Shown here one piece after another: positions 30,224 to 38,431 of a stretch of 40,244 bases of DNA. This stretch comes from an uncultured Acidimicrobiales bacterium (GTDB taxonomy: Bacteria > Actinomycetota > Acidimicrobiia > Acidimicrobiales > CALAML01). Within the stretch, counting starts at the first letter, position 1; each line of letters begins with the position of its first letter. Where the stretch lies: positions 1 through 40,244 of the forward strand of contig CALAML010000185.1 of the NCBI GenBank assembly GCA_937925845.1, given 5' to 3'. Under the pieces are notes generated by a model, which saw only the letters and a program-made list of their open reading frames with translations, was not told the DNA's origin and did not search any database. The position numbers and the translations under genes were made by a program.

Positions 30224-31795
30224 ATGTTGGCTTCGGTGTTTTCTTCGACGCTTTTTGGGGTTGAGGGTCATGGTGTGTCGGTGGAGGTGCACTGCTCGAA
30301 CGGGTTGCCGGCGTTTCGGGTGGTGGGGTTGCCGGATGCGAACTGTCGTGAGGCCCGGGATCGGGTGCGGGCGGCGATGTTGTCGTCGGGGTTTGAGTGG
30401 TTCGATCGGAAGGTGACGGTGAATTTGGCGCCGTCGGGGTTGCCGAAGATCGGTCCGGGGCTCGATGTCGCTATCGCCATGGGCATGTTGGTGGCGTCGG
30501 GGCAGGTTCCGGCCGAGGCGATTCGTAACATCGGCTTTATCGGCGAGCTCGGGTTGGATGGTTCGGTGCGGGCGGTGCCGGGCACGCTGTCGTTGGTGCG
30601 GTCGTTGGATTCGTTGGCTGCGGTGGTGCCGTTGGTGTCGGTGCATGAGGCCCGGGTGGCGGCTGAGGCGTCGAACGGTCAGGCGGTGTTTGGGGTCGAC
30701 ACGTTGCGTTCGTTGGTGGATGCCTTGGCTCATGATGTGGCGTGGCCGGCGATTCCGGATGCGCCGGATCCGCCGTTGCGGTTGGCTCCGCCGGATCTCT
30801 CGGAGGTGCGAGGTCATCACCTGCCTCGGTGGGCTGCGGAGGTGGCGGCGGCCGGTGGTCATCATCTGTTGTTGATGGGTCCGCCGGGGGCGGGCAAGAC
30901 GATGTTGGCTCGCCGTATTGCTCCGTTGTTGCCGCCGTTGGATTCGGAGGAGTGTCTGGAGGTGAGTTGTGTGTATTCGGCCGCCGGGTTGGGTTTGCCG
31001 GCCGGCGGGTTGATCGATCAGCCGCCGTTTCGGGCGCCGCATCACGGCGCGTCAACGGCGGCGTTGGTTGGGGGTGGCACCGGCCGGGTTCGGCCCGGCG
31101 AAATCTCCCTGGCTCACTCAGGGGTGCTGTTCCTCGATGAGCTGGGCGAGTTTGCTCCGGCCTCGCTCGACTCGTTGCGGCAGCCGCTGGAGGATGGCGA
31201 AGTCACCATCGCTCGCTCGGCAGTGGCGGCGACGTTGCCGGCTCGGTTTCTGCTGGTTGCGGCCATGAACCCGTGCCCGTGTGGGTTCGCCGGCGATCCT
31301 GGTGGTTGTCGATGTTCGGTGGCGGCGCGTGACCGCTATCGGCGACGGTTGTCGGGTCCGTTGTTGGATCGCTTCGACCTGCGGGTTGATGTGGTTCGTC
31401 CCGATCCGGTGGCGCTGTTAGGTGGCGACCCGGAAGAGTCCACGGCCAGTATCGCGGCGCGGGTTGCTGCGGTTCGCTTCCGGGCCCAGATGCGGGGTGA
31501 GCGCACCAACGCCGCGCTGTCGGGGCCACTGCTTGAGGAGCTGACCCAGCTCACCGAGCCGGCGCGGGCCATGTTGCGGGGCTCGATCGAGTCGGGGAAC
31601 CTCTCGGGTCGGGGGTTGAAACGGGTCCGCAGTGTGGCCCTCACCTTGAAGGACCTCCAAGCGGTACGAACCGATGACCCGGCCGGCGCCTCATCACCAA
31701 CCGATCCGGTGCTGCTCGATGAGGACACGATCTCGAGCGCTCTTGAGTTGCGGGCCAACTTTGCCGATCCCACCTCGAACCGGCGGGCATCATGA
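30224..31795 (+). CDS. comM: ComM / YifB-family Mg-chelatase-like AAA+ ATPase
   Basis: A 523-residue protein. The N-terminal ChlI-fold domain (SVFSSTLFGVEGHGVSVEV, VTVNLAPSGLPKIGPGLDVA) is followed by an AAA+ core: Walker A GPPGAGKT (219-226), Walker B GVLFLDELGEF and a Cys cluster CPCGFAGDPGGCRC, then a C-terminal lid (SGRGLKRVRSVALTLKDL). In Gram-negatives ComM is a hexameric branch-migration helicase for natural transformation; the role in actinobacteria is less clear. ATG at 30224 has an AGAGAGG SD, but it is buried in a stable hairpin. The stop overlaps dprA (ATGA), so both genes share that control. Confidence 0.94.
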   Translation: MLASVFSSTLFGVEGHGVSVEVHCSNGLPAFRVVGLPDANCREARDRVRAAMLSSGFEWFDRKVTVNLAPSGLPKIGPGLDVAIAMGMLVASGQVPAEAIRNIGFIGELGLDGSVRAVPGTLSLVRSLDSLAAVVPLVSVHEARVAAEASNGQAVFGVDTLRSLVDALAHDVAWPAIPDAPDPPLRLAPPDLSEVRGHHLPRWAAEVAAAGGHHLLLMGPPGAGKTMLARRIAPLLPPLDSEECLEVSCVYSAAGLGLPAGGLIDQPPFRAPHHGASTAALVGGGTGRVRPGEISLAHSGVLFLDELGEFAPASLDSLRQPLEDGEVTIARSAVAATLPARFLLVAAMNPCPCGFAGDPGGCRCSVAARDRYRRRLSGPLLDRFDLRVDVVRPDPVALLGGDPEESTASIAARVAAVRFRAQMRGERTNAALSGPLLEELTQLTEPARAMLRGSIESGNLSGRGLKRVRSVALTLKDLQAVRTDDPAGASSPTDPVLLDEDTISSALELRANFADPTSNRRAS

Positions 31796-32970
31796 GCGCA
31801 GCCCGCGAATCGAACGCCTCCACATCACGCAGTGCGATCGTTGGCGGGGAGCGAGCCGATGAAGTTCCGGCGGAGGCTTGGGTGGCGGCCCTGGCTGGGC
31901 TGAGCTGTGTCGGGCCGGTCCGGCTGGCCCGGCTCCTCGACCGCTATGAGCCTCGGGCCGCGTTTGCCGCCCTCGCCCGCGGGTCGGTCAGCAACGAGCT
32001 ACTCGAGCCGAAGCCGAAAGAGGGGCCGTTGCGCCGGACCCTTCGCGACGAGGTAGGCGCCATCGACATCGGCGAGCTGTGGGGTCGCTATCAGGCCGCT
32101 GGTCTCGGTGTGGGTTTGGTCGGCTCGCCAGGCTACCCGGAGGCCCTGGCTGGCGATTTGAGTCCGCCGCCGGTGTTGTTCTGGCGGGGCGATCCCAATG
32201 CCTTGCTAGGCCCAAGGGTTGGCATCATCGGTACCCGTCGATGCTCCCGCTACGGCCTTGATCTGGCTCACGAGTTTGGTCGTGACCTGGCCGAGGCCGG
32301 GGTCCGGGTGGTGTCGGGGCTGGCGTTGGGGATCGATGGTTCGGCCCACCGGGGTGTGCTGTCGGTAGATGGCGCTCCGCCGATCGGAGTGGTCGGCAGC
32401 GGCCTCGATCACGTGTATCCCAAAGCCCACCGGGAGCTGTGGAACGAAGTGGCTGAGCGGGGACTGTTGTGCAGTGAGGTACCGCTGGGGGTGCCGCCGG
32501 CGCCGTGGCGGTTCCCGGCCCGGAATCGAATCATCGCCGCCCTCTCCGATGTGTTGCTGGTGGTGGAGTCGGGGGTGCGGGGCGGATCGCTGCTCACCGT
32601 TCGCGACGCCTACGACCGGGGTCGAACGGTGATGGCGGTGCCGGGCCCGGTGCGCGCCGCCACGTCGGTGGGTACCAACCGGTTGTTGGCCGATGGGGTG
32701 GCTCCGGCCCTCGATGTGGCCGACGTACTGGTGGCGTTGGGTCTCAGCTCGGGCGCAACCCGCACCGATGTCGAAGCTCGACCGGCCCCCGGCGCCAGGG
32801 GCGATCTGGTGTTGGCCGAGCTCGGTTGGCAGCCAGCCACGGTGGACATCCTGATCGCCCGAACCGGTCTTGGAGTGGGGGAGATTACCGCCGCCATCCG
32901 CAAGCTCACCCAACAAGGGTGGGTGGCCCGAAACGGAGGTTGGATCGAGCGGGTAGCCCACCCAAGCTAG
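31792..32970 (+). CDS. dprA: DNA-processing protein DprA
   Basis: A 392-residue protein that protects incoming single-stranded DNA and loads RecA. An N-terminal helical segment with LAGLSCVGPVRLARLLDRY, then the extended Rossmann fold: VGIIGTRRCSRYG, VVSGLALGIDGSAHRG, VVGSGLDHVYPKAHR, RFPARNRIIAALSDVLLVVE and GGSLLTVRDAYDRGR. A C-terminal winged helix (LGWQPATVDILIARTGL, IRKLTQQGWVARNGGW) is present. ATG overlaps the comM stop by 4 nt. Its TAG stop overlaps the stop of the convergent oxidoreductase on the palindrome CTAG. Confidence 0.95.
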   Translation: MSAARESNASTSRSAIVGGERADEVPAEAWVAALAGLSCVGPVRLARLLDRYEPRAAFAALARGSVSNELLEPKPKEGPLRRTLRDEVGAIDIGELWGRYQAAGLGVGLVGSPGYPEALAGDLSPPPVLFWRGDPNALLGPRVGIIGTRRCSRYGLDLAHEFGRDLAEAGVRVVSGLALGIDGSAHRGVLSVDGAPPIGVVGSGLDHVYPKAHRELWNEVAERGLLCSEVPLGVPPAPWRFPARNRIIAALSDVLLVVESGVRGGSLLTVRDAYDRGRTVMAVPGPVRAATSVGTNRLLADGVAPALDVADVLVALGLSSGATRTDVEARPAPGARGDLVLAELGWQPATVDILIARTGLGVGEITAAIRKLTQQGWVARNGGWIERVAHPS

Positions 32971-34052
32971 GAGGGCACCTTCACGACGAGGCGGCCAACG
33001 GTCAAGCGGTCCGCCATCGACTGGATCAGGCTCGGAAGTTCAGTGAAATCGGCCACGGCCCCGACCACAGGTTGGACTTCCCCGTTGCGGACGAGGTCGA
33101 CTACCTCAGCCATGATCTGGGTCCCGAGGGCGGTCGGGGTGACGTTCCAGCCCATCGCCCCCTTGATCATGCCCAGCATGTCTTGCCCTGCGTAGTGCAG
33201 CATGACGCCGCAGAGTTTGATGTTGGCGAAGGCGACCTGTCGAGGGACGATGAATTTCTCGTCGGCAACCAGCTTGTTGGAGGCGAATCCCATCATCAGG
33301 TACCGACCGTTGTAGGCCGTCGATTTGATGGACTCTTCCCAAACCGCTTCCCCTACATTGTCGAACACCACGTCCACACCACGGTTATCGGTTTCGGCGA
33401 GCACAACCTCGGAGAAACTCTCGGTGGAGTAGTTGATGCCAACATCGGCTCCAAGGTCGCGGCAGAACTGCACCTTGTCATCGGTCCCTGCGGTGGCGAA
33501 CACCCGGGCTCCTGCCGCTTTAGCGAGCTGGATGGCGGCCGAGCCGGATCCGCCGGCCGCGGCATGGATCAGGACCGACTCGCCGCTCTGGATCTCGGCG
33601 CGATCGTGGAGTCCAAGCCAGGCCAGGTGGAACGGGAAGAACAACGCTGCGGCGTCGGGGAGCGGGACATCGTCAGGCATTTCGAACACCGCGTTGGTGT
33701 CGCAGAGCACCTTCTCGGCAAAGCCGCCATGGGCTCGTTTGGTGATGGCCGCGACCCTTCGCCCCATCCAGTCTTCGGCGCCGGCGCCGCAGGCCTCAAC
33801 AACTCCCATGGTTTCCATACCCGGGCTGTAGGGGAACTCGGGGGGAGCCATCATGTTGCCACCGGTGATGCGCTCAAGGTCGTTGAGGTTGAGCGGTATG
33901 GCCTCGGCTCGAACGAGGACTTCCCCAGCCTCGGGCGTCGGCACCGCTACCTCTTCAAGCTTGAGAACCCCTAGAGGGTCGCCGTAACTGTGGACCCGCC
34001 ATGCCTGCATGGTTTCAGTCGAGTTCGTCTCAGCCGAGTTCGATTTCGTCAT
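32967..34052 (-). CDS. Zinc-independent MDR oxidoreductase (quinone-oxidoreductase type)
   Basis: A 361-residue medium-chain dehydrogenase/reductase. An N-terminal GroES-like domain (MQAWRVHSYGDPLGVLKLEE, VRAEAIPLNLNDLERITGG) is followed by a Rossmann domain with HAAAGGSGSAAIQLAKAAGA and VFDNVGEAVWEES. Catalytic-zinc ligands are absent, pointing to an NADPH:quinone reductase or enoyl reductase type. ATG at 34052 overlaps the sulfotransferase stop (ATGA), so the pair is co-translated and may act in one pathway. A much longer frame upstream is a shadow of the sulfotransferase gene. Substrate unknown. Confidence 0.88.
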   Translation of the reverse strand: MTKSNSAETNSTETMQAWRVHSYGDPLGVLKLEEVAVPTPEAGEVLVRAEAIPLNLNDLERITGGNMMAPPEFPYSPGMETMGVVEACGAGAEDWMGRRVAAITKRAHGGFAEKVLCDTNAVFEMPDDVPLPDAAALFFPFHLAWLGLHDRAEIQSGESVLIHAAAGGSGSAAIQLAKAAGARVFATAGTDDKVQFCRDLGADVGINYSTESFSEVVLAETDNRGVDVVFDNVGEAVWEESIKSTAYNGRYLMMGFASNKLVADEKFIVPRQVAFANIKLCGVMLHYAGQDMLGMIKGAMGWNVTPTALGTQIMAEVVDLVRNGEVQPVVGAVADFTELPSLIQSMADRLTVGRLVVKVPS

Positions 34053-35230
34053 TGTGCTGGCTCCGGAACAAGGCCGAAGTGGTCGATGTAGGCGCCAAAC
34101 TCGGCCCGAACCCGGTCCGGCACTACGCCAAACTCCTCGGGCGCGTAGCGGTGTATGCCGTGTTTGCCGGGCGGGTTGTCGCCGATGAAAGCCCGCATGG
34201 CATTGGCGGCGGCGCTGGTCATCGGTAGGTCGAAGGCATCGTAGATTTTCTCGACCTCGCGGAACTGATCCGCGATGAAGTCCTGGAAGTACATGTCGTA
34301 GAAGATCGCGTCGGGATAGTCCTTCGAGGTCCGTACCTCGATGCCGTGCATTAACACCTTGCGCAGTCTGTTGGTCCAGTCCTCCGCGATCTCGGCCGGG
34401 TCCACATCGTCGCTGCCTACTCGTCTCACAATCGAGGTGAGGCTGGCATAGGACGTCATCGACTTGACCGGATCTCGGTGGGTGAACACGATCCGGGCAT
34501 CGGGGTATGTCGCCAGCAGATGTTCCAGACCCCAGAGGTGAGCGCCGGTCTTGAGAACCCAGCGGTCGCCTCGGTGGCGGGCCTGAAGGTGCTGGAGCTG
34601 GCGGAGGTGCACTGCGTACACCTCGGCGTGATCGGCCTCGTCGTCGACCCAATCCTGGTAGCTGGGCACCCGGAACTGGTTGTGGAACAGCGGGGTGCAC
34701 ATGGCCTCGCCCATCAGCACCACACATTCCTGGGTCAGCTGCGGACCCATGGGGTGGATCGCGTCAAAGCCGGGGAGTTGGGCATCTCGTTGGGGCATAA
34801 GGGCCGCGCACTGGTCGATGCGAGGGTCGTGGGCGAAGGTGGCGGTCTGGGGCGGGGGTGACGGGAACATAACCTCCCAGGTAAGGGGAGCCCGGCTGGC
34901 CGGGTCCTGAGCACAAATGTCGTGAAGGATGGTGGTGCCGGTCCGGGGCATGCCGATGATGAACACCGGCCGCTCGATCTTCTGTTGTGCGATCTCGGGG
35001 AACTGTTTGCGATCGTTCGCGTAGTTGAGGCGGTTCACAGTGTGGAGCAACATTCGCTCGTTCGAGATGAGTCGACCGACGTCGTTGAGTCGTGCTTCGG
35101 CCTCGAGCGAATCGACGAGTCGTCCAAGCGGTTCAACGAACGGGCCAGGGCCGAGATCCTCCAGCCCACCGGTTCTGCTCCGGGCCTCGGCCAAGACTCC
35201 CTCAACGTCGAGTCCTTCGACGCCGGTCAT
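34049..35230 (-). CDS. Sulfotransferase-family protein, second copy
   Basis: A 393-residue Sulfotransfer_3-type protein. PAPS loop FIIGMPRTGTTILHDI near residue 92, then APLTWEVMFPSPPPQTATFA and the 3'-phosphate-binding part RWVLKTGAHLWGLEHLL and IVFTHRDPVKSMTSYASL. It lacks a signal peptide. It is clearly a different paralogue from the enzyme at 1882-3147, with similar order of motifs. ATG at 35230 has GGAG 7 nt upstream; ATG 35248 adds six residues without an SD. Co-translated with the downstream MDR oxidoreductase. Divergent from xerC. Confidence 0.87.
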   Translation of the reverse strand: MTGVEGLDVEGVLAEARSRTGGLEDLGPGPFVEPLGRLVDSLEAEARLNDVGRLISNERMLLHTVNRLNYANDRKQFPEIAQQKIERPVFIIGMPRTGTTILHDICAQDPASRAPLTWEVMFPSPPPQTATFAHDPRIDQCAALMPQRDAQLPGFDAIHPMGPQLTQECVVLMGEAMCTPLFHNQFRVPSYQDWVDDEADHAEVYAVHLRQLQHLQARHRGDRWVLKTGAHLWGLEHLLATYPDARIVFTHRDPVKSMTSYASLTSIVRRVGSDDVDPAEIAEDWTNRLRKVLMHGIEVRTSKDYPDAIFYDMYFQDFIADQFREVEKIYDAFDLPMTSAAANAMRAFIGDNPPGKHGIHRYAPEEFGVVPDRVRAEFGAYIDHFGLVPEPAQ

Positions 35231-35432
35231 TGCCTCGCTCCGCCCCATGCCTGGGCGGCACTAGTGGTCATGGCGATCCCCCGATCATCAGGGCTGAACC
35301 GGGTTGGTTCCGCCCTGGTGCAGTGCAGCACTTGGCCAGACATTACGGGACCGCTTGTCAGCATGTGCAACCGTTGGTTGCGAGATGGCCGACAGCCTCG
35401 CCGGGGTGCGGCGAGCCCGAGGACTTGGCCGT

Positions 35433-35438
35433 TAGGGT
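35433..35438 (+). promoter_or_regulatory. -10 box TAGGGT of xerC
   Basis: TAGGGT followed by GAAGCC and the ATG at 35445; no SD. Confidence 0.52.
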
Positions 35439-35444
35439 GAAGCC

Positions 35445-36395
35445 ATGTCTTGGAACGACGCCCGGTTCCTCGAGTCGCTGACGCGTTTGTCGCCGGCCAC
35501 CGTTGCCGCCTACCAGCGCGACCTGGCCGCGTTCTTTGAGTTTGCCGACCGGCTCAAAATCGATGACCCGGCGCAGGTCGATCGCAAGATGGTCCGGCGC
35601 TATCTCGCCTCGCTGCACACCCGCAACTACGCCCGCAGCACGGTGGCTCGTCGGCTCAGCGCGCTGCGCCGCTACTTCGCCTGGGCTCACAAGGAGGGGT
35701 TGACGGTTCGTGACCCCACAAACGCCCTGTCGGCTACCGGCGCCGACGAGCGTCTGCCCCGGGTGCTCCGCGATGAGGAGGTGCGGGTACTGCTCGATCA
35801 TCCGGCGCCGACCGCCCCCACCGAATCGCCGTGGGTGGAGCGCGACACCGCAGTGGTGGAGATCCTCTACGGCAGCGGGTTGCGGGTGTCGGAGCTGTCG
35901 AACCTCAACCTCACCAGCCTCGATCTGGCCGAGGGCCAGCTGACGGTCTGGGGTAAGGGCAACAAGGCCCGAATGGTGCCGCTGAGCGGGCCCGCCATCG
36001 AGGCCATCCGAGCCTGGCTCGGCGTGCGGGTGCAGGCCCGCAAAACGGCCACCGCTAGCAGCGGCGCCAGCGCCGGTTCGAGACAAGCCGATTCGGGACA
36101 ATCTGCGACAGAAATTGAAGAAGATTCTGGAGTGGCCCTTTTCCTCAATCGGCGGGGCCGACGGCTCTCCAGCCGCGACGTACGGCGGGTTTTGGACCGC
36201 CGCAGCCCGACGCCAACAAACCCCCATGCTCTTCGGCACACTTTTGCCACTCACATGCTGGACGGAGGTGCCGATCTACGTTCTGTACAGGAACTTTTGG
36301 GTCACGCGGATCTGGGTACGACGCAGTTATACACTCACGTGAGCAAAGAGCGGCTCAGGCGAGTGGTCGAATCCACCCATCCACGGGGACGATAA
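35445..36395 (+). CDS. xerC: Tyrosine recombinase XerC
   Basis: A 316-residue recombinase that resolves chromosome dimers at dif. N-terminal SAM-like domain (LSPATVAAYQRDLAAFFEFA). Catalytic residues: R147 in GSGLRVSEL, K171 in GKGNKAR, H261 and R264 in HALRHTFATH, H287 in LLGHADLG and Y296 in TQLYTHVS. Residues about 198-228 form a Ser/Ala/Gly-rich insertion (SSGASAGSRQADSG) between the strand after K171 and FLNRRGRRLS, absent from E. coli XerC. ATG at 35445 with a leaderless-type promoter. 21 nt before whiG. Confidence 0.95.
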   Translation: MSWNDARFLESLTRLSPATVAAYQRDLAAFFEFADRLKIDDPAQVDRKMVRRYLASLHTRNYARSTVARRLSALRRYFAWAHKEGLTVRDPTNALSATGADERLPRVLRDEEVRVLLDHPAPTAPTESPWVERDTAVVEILYGSGLRVSELSNLNLTSLDLAEGQLTVWGKGNKARMVPLSGPAIEAIRAWLGVRVQARKTATASSGASAGSRQADSGQSATEIEEDSGVALFLNRRGRRLSSRDVRRVLDRRSPTPTNPHALRHTFATHMLDGGADLRSVQELLGHADLGTTQLYTHVSKERLRRVVESTHPRGR

Positions 36396-36416
36396 CCGAC
36401 AAGTTAAGAGGATCTG

Positions 36417-37202
36417 GTGGACGAGACGCTGTTGGGCGGAGACGAACTTGAACTCGTATGGTCGGCCTACCAAGGCGGCGATCGAGGCAAGGCTCGTGAT
36501 CAACTGATCATTCATTATTCGCCGTTGGTGAAGTACGTGGCGTCCCGAGTGGCGATCGGCCTGCCCCACAATGTCGAGCAGGCCGACCTGGTCAGCTACG
36601 GCATCTTTGGCCTGATCGACGCCATCGAGAAGTTTGATCCCAGCCGTGGTTTCAAGTTTGAGACCTACGCCATCTCCCGCATCAAGGGTGCGATCCTCGA
36701 TGAGCTCCGCTCGATCGACTGGGTGCCGCGTTCGGTGCGGGCCAAGTCCCGTGCCCTCGAGCGGGCCTTCGCCCGCCTCGAAGCCGATCTTCACCGCACT
36801 CCAACCGACGAAGAGATTGCCACCGAGATGGGCACCTCGGTCGAGGCCCTGCAGAACCTCCTCTCGCAGTTGTCCTTCACCGGTTTGGTGGCCCTCGACG
36901 AGATGCTCGGTCGCGGCGACCGCGGCGAATCGATGACGCTGGGCGACACCATCGCCGATGTCGACAAGGGCCCCCAACTCACCTTCGAAGGTGAAGAGAC
37001 CCGCCAGCTGCTCGCCGGTGCCATCAACCGCATGCCCGATCGCGAAAAGATCGTGCTCACCCTCTACTACTACGAGGGGTTGACCCTGGCCGAAATCGGT
37101 CAGGTGCTCGGAGTAACCGAAAGCCGGGTCTGCCAGATCCACACCAAAGCCGTACTGCAGCTCAAGGGCCGCATGTCAGCAACGGAGCGCGAGCTGGCTT
37201 AG
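36417..37202 (+). CDS. whiG: WhiG/FliA-type RNA polymerase sigma factor
   Basis: A 261-residue group 3 sigma factor. Region 2 includes [36 protein letters not shown] and [19 protein letters not shown]; region 3 has [16 protein letters not shown]; region 4 has [20 protein letters not shown] and [10 protein letters not shown]. In Streptomyces WhiG starts sporulation and lies near xerC and rpsB, as here; in motile Acidimicrobiia a FliA role in flagellar transcription is possible. No anti-sigma gene is visible next to it. GTG at 36417 with AGAGG 6 nt upstream. Probably co-transcribed with xerC. Confidence 0.93.
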   Translation: MDETLLGGDELELVWSAYQGGDRGKARDQLIIHYSPLVKYVASRVAIGLPHNVEQADLVSYGIFGLIDAIEKFDPSRGFKFETYAISRIKGAILDELRSIDWVPRSVRAKSRALERAFARLEADLHRTPTDEEIATEMGTSVEALQNLLSQLSFTGLVALDEMLGRGDRGESMTLGDTIADVDKGPQLTFEGEETRQLLAGAINRMPDREKIVLTLYYYEGLTLAEIGQVLGVTESRVCQIHTKAVLQLKGRMSATERELA

Positions 37203-37782
37203 TTGTTGCCGCAAGGCGGGATCCGTCGCTGGCGCTCCTCGACCCGCGCTGCGGATTTGGTCTCGTTCGGTCTCCCTGGGGGAGCCCGCTGCTCGTCCCT
37301 CGCAGTACTCGGTCAACTCGCTTGCGCTGCCGCTGGGTCGGCGACGCGCTTTGGCAGGCGACAGTCGTCGCCAGGAACCCGCAGGGTTCCCGGGCTCCTT
37401 AGTGTCGCGCTGCGGATTTGGTCTCGCACCCGCCTCGGTCCCTGGGAACCCGTCGGCCCCTGGGGGGCCTTTGGGGTTCCGGCGGCTCGGTCAACTCGCT
37501 TGCGCTGCCTGGACTCTGAGACGCGCCTCGGCAACGAGATCCGTCGTAGGAACCCGCAGGGTTCCCGGGCTCCTCGACCAGCTCTGCGGATTTGGTCTCG
37601 CACCCGCCTCGGTCCCTGGGAACCGGGCCACGTCACCATGAACCCACTCAACAACCCGTACGAGCCCAATCAAAGCAACAACAGCGCCTTTGCCTTTGCT
37701 TTGCAAGACATTCTGAGTTCATCGTGTTGAGCGTGGCGTTTCTGACGAGGGGCTTATCGAGCGAGAAGCACACCAACTCGGT
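37203..37782. other. 580-bp gap after whiG, largely repeats
   Basis: No credible gene. From 37245 to 37624 it consists of about two and a half copies of a ~175-bp unit. 37625-37782 is unique and holds nothing I can identify. Confidence 0.6.
37245..37624. repeat. ~175-bp direct repeats, about 2.5 copies
   Basis: Shared blocks in fixed order: CTCGGTCAACTCGCTTGCGC at 37308 and 37486; AGGAACCCGCAGGGTTCC at 37373 and 37548 (a perfect 7-bp-arm hairpin, GGAACCC-GCA-GGGTTCC); CTGCGGATTTGGTCTCG at 37249, 37410 and 37584; CACCCGCCTCGGTCCCTGGG at 37427 and 37601. Spacing is 174-178 bp between the last two copies and about 161 bp for the first, which is shorter and diverged. Confidence 0.78.
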
Positions 37783-38292
37783 TCAGAGCCTGGCCTGCAT
37801 TTCGAGGCCGCCGGGTCGGGGGAGGAATCCTCGGCTGCGGTAGAGGGCTTCGCCTTCTGGCGTGGCGTGGAGCTCGGCAACGGTGAGACCCCGCCTGCGG
37901 ATTTCGGCTAGCAGCAGGTCGAGCACGGCGGCGGCCATTCCGGTCCCGCGGTGTTCGACCTCGGTGCACATCGAGCTGATGTGGCCCACAAACGAGGCGG
38001 GCTGGGTGGGGCCGGGAATCTGGTCGAGAAAGCTAACCACCCCGCCGCTGGCCAGGTCGCCCGTATCGCCAGCCCCGTCTCCAGTACTCGAATCGACGCG
38101 AGGTCGGTCCACCACGGCGCCAACGATCCGACCGTTGGAGAGGCCGCGCTCGTAGTGCTCGGCGGCGTCGAGTCGCCAGCTCTGGTTCTCGGGCTCGATG
38201 CCCATGGCGCTGAACATCAAACCTCGCAGCCGAACCAACTCCGGGATATCGGCCAGTTCAGCGAGGCGAGCGATCGGAACACCAGAGGTCAT
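37783..38292 (-). CDS. GNAT-family N-acetyltransferase
   Basis: A 169-residue protein. The GNAT core is visible: IARLAELADIPELVRLRGLM at the N-terminus, VGHISSMCTEVEHRGTGMAA with the acetyl-CoA-binding R-G-T-G-M-A, then AVLDLLLAEIRRRGLTVAEL and ATPEGEALYRSRGFLPR. A Ser/Asp/Gly-rich loop (DSSTGDGAGDTGDL) is inserted mid-domain. ATG at 38292 follows CAGTAT by 6 nt, again a leaderless-like geometry. Substrate unknown. Isolated gene inside the xerC-whiG...rpsB segment. Confidence 0.87.
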   Translation of the reverse strand: MTSGVPIARLAELADIPELVRLRGLMFSAMGIEPENQSWRLDAAEHYERGLSNGRIVGAVVDRPRVDSSTGDGAGDTGDLASGGVVSFLDQIPGPTQPASFVGHISSMCTEVEHRGTGMAAAVLDLLLAEIRRRGLTVAELHATPEGEALYRSRGFLPRPGGLEMQARL

Positions 38293-38298
38293 GGATGC

Positions 38299-38304
38299 AT
38301 ACTG
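38299..38304 (-). promoter_or_regulatory. Candidate -10 box CAGTAT of the GNAT gene
   Basis: Minus-strand CAGTAT, then GCATCC and the ATG at 38292. The first base deviates from TANNNT. Confidence 0.38.
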
Positions 38305-38431
38305 CCACCCGGAAAAGCCAGCCCGATAACGATGAAGTACGGGCCTGGTGGGCTCTGACCCTGAAGGGCACCTACTTGGGCCTGGGGGGTGCTGATCCAG
38401 CGGAGACCTGATCGACCCGTTTGGCCCGATC

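Noticed and set aside
32967-34727. A 586-residue version of the MDR oxidoreductase
   Set aside because: The first ~225 residues are Arg/Pro-rich and antisense-frame-like within the sulfotransferase gene; ATG 34052 with ATGA overlap is the natural start.
37203-37730. A 175-codon frame after whiG
   Set aside because: It starts at a TTG right after the whiG stop and translates the ~175-bp repeats; no homology-like features.
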